27,740 bases of DNA. It comes from Actinomycetales bacterium. GTDB lineage: Bacteria; Actinomycetota; Actinomycetes; Actinomycetales; Dermatophilaceae. Below, in pieces: positions 14,472 to 27,740 of this stretch. The position numbers were made by a program, and so were the translations under genes. Under the pieces are notes generated by a model. The model was not told the origin of the DNA. It ran no database searches and saw only the letters and a program-made list of their open reading frames with translations. Each line of letters begins with the position of its first letter. Within the stretch, counting starts at the first letter, position 1. The DNA is taken from assembly GCA_016710645.1 (NCBI GenBank), contig JADJVI010000001.1, positions 1-27,740 on the forward strand, written 5' to 3'.

Positions 14472-15665
14472 TCACTTCTTGACCTTGGTGACCCGGCCGG
14501 AACCGACCGTGCGGCCACCCTCGCGGATGGAGAACGGCTGGCCGTCGTCCATGGCGATGGGCTGGATCAGGGTGACGTCCATCTCGGTGTTGTCACCGGG
14601 CATGACCATCTCGGTGCCCTCGGGCAGCTTGACGACGCCGGTCACGTCCGTGGTGCGGAAGTAGAACTGCGGACGGTAGTTGTCGTAGAACGGGGTGTGA
14701 CGGCCACCTTCGTCCTTGGACAGGATGTAGACCTGCGCCTCGAACTCGGTGTGCGGGGTCATCGAACCCGGCTTGATGACGACCTGGCCGCGCTCGACGT
14801 CCTCGCGCTTGATGCCACGAAGCAGCAGGCCGACGTTCTCGCCCGCGCGGGCCTCGTCGAGCAGCTTGCGGAACATCTCGACGCCGGTGACGGTGGTCTT
14901 GGCCGACTTCTCGTGGATGCCGACGATCTCGACCTCCTCGTTGACCTTGAGGACACCGCGCTCGACACGGCCGGTGACAACGGTGCCACGACCGGTGATG
15001 GTGAAGACGTCCTCGACGGGCATGAGGAACGGCTTGTCGGTGGCTCGCTCCGGCTCCGGGATGTAGGAGTCGACCGCGTCCATGAGCTCCTCGACGGTCT
15101 TGGCCCACTCGGCGTCGCCCTCAAGGGCCTTGAGCGCCGAGACGCGCACGACCGGCAGGTCGTCGCCCGGGAACTCGTAGGCCGAGAGCAGCTCACGGAC
15201 CTCCATCTCGACGAGCTCGAGGATCTCCTCGTCGTCGACCATGTCGGTCTTGTTGAGCGCGACCACGATGTAGGGGACGCCCACCTGGCGGGCCAGGAGC
15301 ACGTGCTCCTTGGTCTGCGGCATCGGGCCGTCAGTGGCGGCCACGACCAGGATCGCGCCGTCCATCTGGGCAGCACCGGTGATCATGTTCTTGATGTAGT
15401 CGGCGTGACCAGGGCAGTCGACGTGCGCGTAGTGGCGCGTCTCAGTCTGGTACTCGACGTGCGCGATGGAGATGGTGATGCCGCGCTGACGCTCTTCAGG
15501 GGCCTTGTCGATCTGGTCGAACGGCGTGAAGGGGTTCAGGTTGGGGAACTTGTCGTGCAGAACCTTGGTGATCGCAGCAGTCAGCGTCGTCTTGCCGTGG
15601 TCAATGTGACCAATGGTGCCGATGTTGACGTGCGGCTTGGTCCGCTCGAACTTTGCCTTCGCCAC
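14472..15665 (-). CDS. tuf: Translation elongation factor EF-Tu
   Basis: The 397-residue GTPase carries aminoacyl-tRNA to the ribosomal A site. G-domain motifs are GHIDHGKTT near residue 19, the switch I region RGITISIAHVEY, DCPGHAD and NKTD, followed by beta-barrel domains 2 and 3 ending in EGGRTVGSGRVTKVKK. GTG 15665 has a strong GAGGAGG ribosome-binding site eight bases away. It is the last gene of the str operon, 109 bases after fusA. That gap could hold a separate tuf promoter, but I see no convincing one. Confidence 0.99.
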   Translation of the reverse strand: MAKAKFERTKPHVNIGTIGHIDHGKTTLTAAITKVLHDKFPNLNPFTPFDQIDKAPEERQRGITISIAHVEYQTETRHYAHVDCPGHADYIKNMITGAAQMDGAILVVAATDGPMPQTKEHVLLARQVGVPYIVVALNKTDMVDDEEILELVEMEVRELLSAYEFPGDDLPVVRVSALKALEGDAEWAKTVEELMDAVDSYIPEPERATDKPFLMPVEDVFTITGRGTVVTGRVERGVLKVNEEVEIVGIHEKSAKTTVTGVEMFRKLLDEARAGENVGLLLRGIKREDVERGQVVIKPGSMTPHTEFEAQVYILSKDEGGRHTPFYDNYRPQFYFRTTDVTGVVKLPEGTEMVMPGDNTEMDVTLIQPIAMDDGQPFSIREGGRTVGSGRVTKVKK

Positions 15666-15774
15666 TGTGGTGTCCTCCTCAGGACTCTCTCTGGTGGTAC
15701 GCCGATCGCCTGTCAGGTAGGACGTGGCGCTTGCTTGTTGGGGTTGCTGGCAAGCCTACGGGAGTTTACCCGAC

Positions 15775-17877
<2,103 letters not shown>

Positions 17878-17933
17878 GTTCGTTGTCTCGTCTCAGCTCG
17901 TGCGGGTGCGTTGCGTGTCGTGATGCGGCAACC

Positions 17934-17983
17934 CCACGCGGTATGCCGTGCGGCAGGTGAGCTGCACGGCATACCTCGCGTGG
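17934..17983 (-). repeat. rpsG-fusA intergenic hairpin built from the GTATGCCG motif
   Basis: GTATGCCGTGC (17941-17951) pairs with GCACGGCATAC (17964-17974) around a 12-base loop. The stem extends outward with CCACGCG (17934-17940) against CGCGTGG (17977-17983) across a two-base bulge. It begins 3 bases after the rpsG stop codon. It may act as an attenuator or RNA-stability/processing element between rpsG and fusA, or as a paired DNA signal. It is not followed by a U-run. Confidence 0.7.
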
Positions 17984-17986
17984 TTC

Positions 17987-18457
17987 TTACCAGCGGTAGT
18001 GCGCGAAGGCGCGGTTGGACTCGGCCATCTTGTGGGTGTCCTCGCGACGCTTGACCGCGGCGCCGAGGCCGTTGGAGGCGTCGAGCAGTTCGTTCATGAG
18101 GCGCTCGGTCATCGTCTTCTCGCGACGTTGACGCGAGTAGCCGACCAGCCAGCGCAGCGCGAGGGTGGTCGACCGGCCCGGCTTGACCTCGACCGGCACC
18201 TGGTAGGTCGCGCCACCGACGCGGCGGGACTTGACCTCGACGGCCGGCTTGATGTTGTCCAGGGCGCGCTTGAGGGTGACCACCGGGTCGGTGCCGGTCT
18301 TGGCGCGGCAGCCTTCCAGGGCGCCGTAGACGATGGTCTCGGCGATGGACTTCTTGCCGTCCAGGAGAATCTTGTTGACCAGCTGGGTCACCAGGGGGCT
18401 GCCGTAGACCGGGTCGACGACGAGCGGGCGCTTGGGAGCGGGACCTTTACGAGGCAT
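17987..18457 (-). CDS. rpsG: 30S ribosomal protein S7
   Basis: The 156-residue protein starts MPRKGPAPKRPLVVDPVYGS. It includes LVNKILLDGKKSIAETIVYGAL, VGGATYQVPVEVKPGRSTTLALRW and the C-terminal AFAHYRW, all typical of S7. S7 nucleates assembly of the 30S head by binding the 3' domain of 16S rRNA. It shares one base with the rpsL stop (TAATG), showing tight coupling. Length is standard. Confidence 0.98.
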   Translation of the reverse strand: MPRKGPAPKRPLVVDPVYGSPLVTQLVNKILLDGKKSIAETIVYGALEGCRAKTGTDPVVTLKRALDNIKPAVEVKSRRVGGATYQVPVEVKPGRSTTLALRWLVGYSRQRREKTMTERLMNELLDASNGLGAAVKRREDTHKMAESNRAFAHYRW

Positions 18458-18828
18458 TACTTCACCTTCTTCGCGCCGTAGCGAGAGCGAGCCTGCTTGC
18501 GGTTCTTGACACCCTGGGTGTCAAGGGTGCCGCGGATGATCTTGTAGCGGACGCCGGGAAGGTCCTTCACACGGCCACCACGCACGAGCACGATCGAGTG
18601 CTCCTGGAGGTTGTGGCCGACGCCCGGGATGTAGGCCGTGACCTCGATCTGCGAGGTGAGCTTGACGCGGGCGACCTTGCGCAGCGCCGAGTTCGGCTTC
18701 TTGGGGGTGGTCGTGTAGACGCGGGTGCACACGCCACGGCGCTGGGGCGAACCCTTGAGCGCGGGCGTCTTGGTCTTGCCGACCTTGTCCTGGCGGCCCT
18801 TGCGCACCAGTTGGTTGATCGTTGGCAA
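18457..18828 (-). CDS. rpsL: 30S ribosomal protein S12
   Basis: The 123-residue protein reads PTINQLVRKGRQDKVGKTKT after a TTG start. An in-frame TGA lies just two codons upstream, so no ATG or GTG alternative exists in this frame. GGAG six bases before TTG is the ribosome-binding site. S12 sits at the decoding centre. The residues where streptomycin resistance usually arises are wild type: Lys43 in TPKKPNSALRK and Lys88 in GGRVKDLPGVRY. Asp89, the usual methylthiolation site, is present. It is the first gene of the str operon, behind a leader of about 300 bases. Confidence 0.97.
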   Translation of the reverse strand: MPTINQLVRKGRQDKVGKTKTPALKGSPQRRGVCTRVYTTTPKKPNSALRKVARVKLTSQIEVTAYIPGVGHNLQEHSIVLVRGGRVKDLPGVRYKIIRGTLDTQGVKNRKQARSRYGAKKVK

Positions 18829-19169
18829 CCTTCACTCCGAACGGTGTCGATGTCGTCAGTTCGCGGGGGTGCGAACTCCTTGGTCGTTCCCCACCGGTCT
18901 GATGACGTGTTCGGCCCCCGAGTCACCCCGTGAGCCGATCGCGTCGAGCCCGATCGGGGTGCCCTCCCCTGCACTTTCCGAGCACGACCCACCTTCGCTG
19001 AACGAGGTGGTGAGTCGCGCCGGACTGCCCGGCGAGAGCGGTTGAGGAGGGTATGCCGTGCCGCCGCGGTCCGTCTCCGGTCGCCACCTGCTGGGCCTGC
19101 CCACACTCATGTGTCCGGGCCAGCCCAGACACAGCGCTCAAATCTACCGCCCCTGGGTGACCCGGCCAA
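18829..19169 (-). promoter_or_regulatory. Candidate str operon promoter and long leader
   Basis: On the minus strand TTGGCC (19164-19169) and TAGATT (19141-19146) are separated by 17 bases, each matching four of six consensus bases. Transcription would start near 19134, giving an untranslated leader of about 305 bases before rpsL. The leader has no convincing ORF; one GTATGCCG motif lies at 19051. Four 36-base tandem repeats begin 8 bases upstream of the -35 element. The promoter is a prediction by eye. Confidence 0.5.
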
Positions 19170-19176
19170 ATCGGCG

Positions 19177-19319
19177 CGTTGACTCATCAAAGATGCCCGC
19201 GTAACCGGAGTCGTTGACTCATCCGAAGATGCCCGCGTCACCCGAGACGTTGACTCATCCGAAGGTCCCCGCGTAACCGGAGTCGTTGACTCATCCGACG
19301 ATGCCCGCGTCGGCCAGCA
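19177..19319. repeat. Four tandem 35/36-bp repeats upstream of the rpsL promoter
   Basis: Copies start at 19177, 19212, 19248 and 19284. Each begins CGTTGACTCATC and continues through a conserved GATGCCCGCGT-like part; copies 1 and 3 end GTAACCGGAGT. TGACTCA inside each copy is itself a 7-base near-palindrome. There are no unique spacers, so this is not a CRISPR array. The spacing and position just upstream of a promoter would suit protein-binding sites. A slippage-derived repeat without function is equally possible. Confidence 0.75.
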
Positions 19320-19340
19320 TCGATCCGCTCGTCCGACCAC

Positions 19341-19795
19341 CAGCTCGACCCCGAACTGACGCGTTTTGCTGTTTCAGGGCCCGCCAAGCAGCAAAACGCG
19401 TCACCTCGCCCGCCGAGTGGACCCGTGTTCCCCGTGGCCGACTTGCGATCTCACCCAGATGGCCCCTTCACGACGTAGGAAGGGGCCATCTGTGCCACCA
19501 CGCCAACCTGGACGCGCTGGTCGGGCAACCAGCTCGACCCCGAACTCACGCGTTTTGCTGTTTCAGGGCCCGCCAAGCAGCAAAACGCGTCACCTCGCCC
19601 GCCGAGTGGACCCGTGTTCCCCGTGGACGACTTGCGATCTCACCCAGATGGCCCCTTCACGACGTAGGAAGGGGCCATCTGTGTCACCACGCCAACCTGG
19701 ACGCGCTGGTCGGGCAACCAGCTCGACCCCGAACTCACGCGTTTTGCTGTTTCAGGGCCCGCCAAGCAGCAAAACGCGTCACCTCGCCCGCCGAG
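19341..19795. repeat. 189-bp tandem repeat, two full copies plus a partial third, with two internal hairpins
   Basis: Units start at 19341, 19530 and 19719, and the third ends near 19795. Within each, ACGCGTTTTGCTG pairs with CAGCAAAACGCGT (for example 19548-19560 with 19578-19590). In full copies CAGATGGCCCCTTC also pairs with GAAGGGGCCATCTG (copy 1, 19456-19492). Copies differ at only a few bases. The array lies downstream of ppdK and upstream of rpsL. Together with the flanking sequence (18829-19877) this is over 1 kb with no gene I can support. Confidence 0.85.
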
Positions 19796-19820
19796 CTCAG
19801 ATGTCGACCCCAGACATGCC

Positions 19821-19850
19821 GACGCCCCCGGAGCAGCCTCCGGGGGCGTC
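19821..19850 (-). terminator. ppdK terminator hairpin
   Basis: GACGCCCCCGGAG and CTCCGGGGGCGTC form a perfect 13-bp stem around a CAGC loop, 28 bases after the ppdK stop codon. No U-run follows, as is usual for GC-rich actinobacterial terminators. Confidence 0.85.
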
Positions 19851-19877
19851 GTCGCACCTTCAGTGCGAGTCAATCGA

Positions 19878-22568
<2,691 letters not shown>

Positions 22569-22834
22569 GTCGGTGGGGGTCCTTCCGCGGTTCGTCGGCA
22601 AGTCGTCTGGAAATCGTCAGCAGCAGTCGTGCGCCATTGCACCTTCGTCCATCTTGGACCATCCCATCCACGCCTGCAGACCATCGGGGACCTACGTCCC
22701 CGGGTCTCGTATGCCGGGATCAACGTTTCGGGAGGCGCGGCACGGCATACCGCATGGGGTATGCCGTCCGCTCGCCTCCCAGCCTTGCCCAGGCTCTACC
22801 CGGCCGGGGTGAACACCACGCCACGACAACGAGA
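22569..22834. other. Intergenic region upstream of ppdK
   Basis: This stretch between the rpoC terminator and ppdK has no supported gene. It contains the inverted pair ACGGCATACC (22742-22751) and GGTATGCCGT (22758-22767) with a six-base spacer, and a single GTATGCCG at 22709. It also has a short hairpin GGGGAC..GTCCCC at about 22687-22701. The ppdK promoter must lie here, but I see no clear -35/-10 pair. On the minus strand a short frame opens at 22671 and overlaps ppdK out of frame; it looks accidental. Confidence 0.5.
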
Positions 22835-22877
22835 CCGCCCGCCCACCGCAGGGTGAAGACCCTGGGTGAGCGGGCGG
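22835..22877 (-). terminator. rpoC terminator hairpin
   Basis: An interrupted stem of about 17 pairs forms between CCGCCCGC.CACC.CAGGGT (from 22835) and ACCCTG.GTG.GCGGGCGG (to 22877) around a GAAG loop. It starts 44 bases past the rpoC stop codon. Single mismatches interrupt the stem. On the transcript it is followed by a moderately U-rich stretch. A GTATGCCG copy overlaps its foot at 22876. Confidence 0.8.
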
Positions 22878-22920
22878 CATACCTGCTCGTTCGTGCCTGA
22901 CCGCCGAGGCGGCACAGCGA

Positions 22921-26844
<3,924 letters not shown>

Positions 26845-26889
26845 GTGGTTCCTTCTCTCGTTACAAAAGTCTCGTCAGGATGTCCGTGG

Positions 26890-26934
26890 GGTATGCCGTG
26901 CCGCTCACCGCTGCGGCGAGCGGGACGGCATACC
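26890..26934 (-). repeat. rpoB-rpoC intergenic hairpin built from the GTATGCCG motif
   Basis: GGTATGCCGT (26890-26899) pairs with ACGGCATACC (26925-26934). After one mismatch, CCGCTC (26901-26906) pairs with GAGCGG (26918-26923). After another mismatch, CCG pairs with CGG around CTG. This 19-pair, three-tier stem fills nearly half of the 101-base rpoB-rpoC gap. It may partly terminate or process the rpoBC transcript, or be a paired DNA signal. It is not a strong stop signal, because rpoC would normally be cotranscribed. Confidence 0.75.
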
Positions 26935-26945
26935 GGTGTGTCTTG

Positions 26946-27740
26946 TCAGACTTCTTCGACCGAACTCGGCTCGCGCCGGGACAGGTCGATGCCGAGCTCT
27001 TCGGCGGCGCGGAACACGTCCTCGTCCGCCTCCTTCATCTCGATGGTCTGTCCGTCGGAGGACAGCACCTCGACATTGAGGCAGAGCGACTGCATTTCCT
27101 TGAGGAGCACCTTGAAGGACTCCGGGATGCCCGAGTCGGGAATGTTCTCGCCCTTGACGATGGCCTCGTAGACCTTCACGCGGCCCGGCACGTCGTCGGA
27201 CTTGATCGTCAGCAGCTCCTGGAGCGTGTATGCCGCGCCGTAGGCCTCCAGCGCCCAGACCTCCATCTCACCGAAGCGCTGGCCACCGAACTGGGCCTTA
27301 CCGCCGAGCGGCTGCTGGGTGATCATCGAGTAGGGGCCGGTCGAGCGAGCGTGGATCTTGTCGTCGACGAGGTGGTGGAGCTTGAGGATGTACATGTAGC
27401 CCACCGACACCGGCTCGGGGAACGGCTCGCCGGAGCGACCGTCGAAGAGCCGCGTCTTGCCGGACTTGTCGATCAGGCGCACCCCATCGCGGGTCTTGTG
27501 CGTCGAGTCGAGCAGGCCCGTGATGATGTCTTCCTTCGCGCCGTCGAAGACCGGGCTCGCGACCCGGGTGCCGGCCGGAGCGTGGTAGTTGTCGGCAGGG
27601 ATGTTGGCGGCCCACTCCGGGTGCCCCTCGATCTGCCAGCCGCGCGAGGCGGCCCAGCCGAGGTGCAACTCGAGGATCTGACCGACGTTCATGCGGCCGG
27701 GCACACCGAGCGGGTTGAGCACGACGTCGACCGGCGTGCC
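26946..27740 (-). CDS. rpoB: DNA-directed RNA polymerase subunit beta, C-terminal part
   Basis: The gene is cut by the right edge; 264 residues remain. They begin GTPVDVVLNPLGVPGRMNVG and include LEIHLGWAAS-like sequence, KLHHLVDDKIHARSTGPYSM, TQQPLGGKAQFGGQRFGEME and VWALEAYGAAYTLQELLT, the highly conserved C-terminus of beta. The tail DLSRREPSSVEEV is variable, as in other actinobacteria. The rifampicin-binding region is outside the window. rpoC follows after a 101-base gap with a hairpin. One GTATGCCG copy encodes Ala-Tyr in the AYGAAYTLQE segment. Confidence 0.99.
   Translation of the reverse strand, partial: GTPVDVVLNPLGVPGRMNVGQILELHLGWAASRGWQIEGHPEWAANIPADNYHAPAGTRVASPVFDGAKEDIITGLLDSTHKTRDGVRLIDKSGKTRLFDGRSGEPFPEPVSVGYMYILKLHHLVDDKIHARSTGPYSMITQQPLGGKAQFGGQRFGEMEVWALEAYGAAYTLQELLTIKSDDVPGRVKVYEAIVKGENIPDSGIPESFKVLLKEMQSLCLNVEVLSSDGQTIEMKEADEDVFRAAEELGIDLSRREPSSVEEV

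Noticed and set aside
19177..19319. Possible CRISPR array
   Set aside because: Repeats are contiguous with no unique spacers, there are only four copies, and no cas genes are in the window.
19107..19340. Minus-strand frame encoding a 12-residue Ser/Asp/Glu/Thr repeat over the 36-bp array
   Set aside because: It covers the predicted str promoter and reflects only the 36-bp DNA repeat; no start signal or family is evident.

Overview
The window is high-GC DNA, and its gene order and protein sequences point to an actinobacterium. The family Intrasporangiaceae (order Micrococcales) is my best guess, from gene content only. Every protein-coding gene I accept lies on the minus strand, so transcription runs from high to low coordinates.

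Read in the direction of transcription: the C-terminal part of rpoB (cut by the right edge), rpoC, and ppdK (pyruvate phosphate dikinase). Next comes a roughly 1 kb non-coding stretch with two kinds of tandem repeat and the likely promoter of the str operon. The str operon follows: rpsL, rpsG, fusA, tuf. Then an accessory block of about 8.6 kb: a PQQ-type sugar dehydrogenase, an M18 aminopeptidase, an eight-gene cluster at 7041-11690, and an EamA-family exporter. The S10 operon closes the window: rpsJ, rplC, rplD, rplW, rplB, rpsS, rplV, rpsC, rplP, rpmC and the start of rpsQ (cut by the left edge).

The most interesting part is the 7041-11690 cluster between the two core ribosomal operons. 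It starts with a 106-residue protein that has a polar N-terminus and a very hydrophobic, Trp-ending C-terminus. It continues with two multi-pass membrane proteins, an ABC ATPase, a SpoIIM/DUF95-type membrane protein, another membrane protein, a second ABC ATPase and a 57-residue single-TM protein. Seven junctions overlap or are short, so it looks like one operon. A SpoIIM/DUF95 protein with an ABC ATPase, small hydrophobic membrane proteins and a short hydrophobic precursor is the usual make-up of circular (AS-48/uberolysin-like) bacteriocin loci. I therefore propose a peptide-bacteriocin biosynthesis, export and immunity cluster. A 40-bp concentric dyad sits just upstream of the proposed precursor gene.

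At the DNA level, the 8-mer GTATGCCG (or CGGCATAC) occurs 30 times by hand count, about one per kb and far above expectation. It appears both inside genes, where it forces rare Tyr or Ala codons, and as inverted pairs in intergenic hairpins. That layout resembles DNA uptake sequences or a similar genome-wide signal. Ribosomal protein L4 also carries an unusual C-terminal linker and small extra domain.
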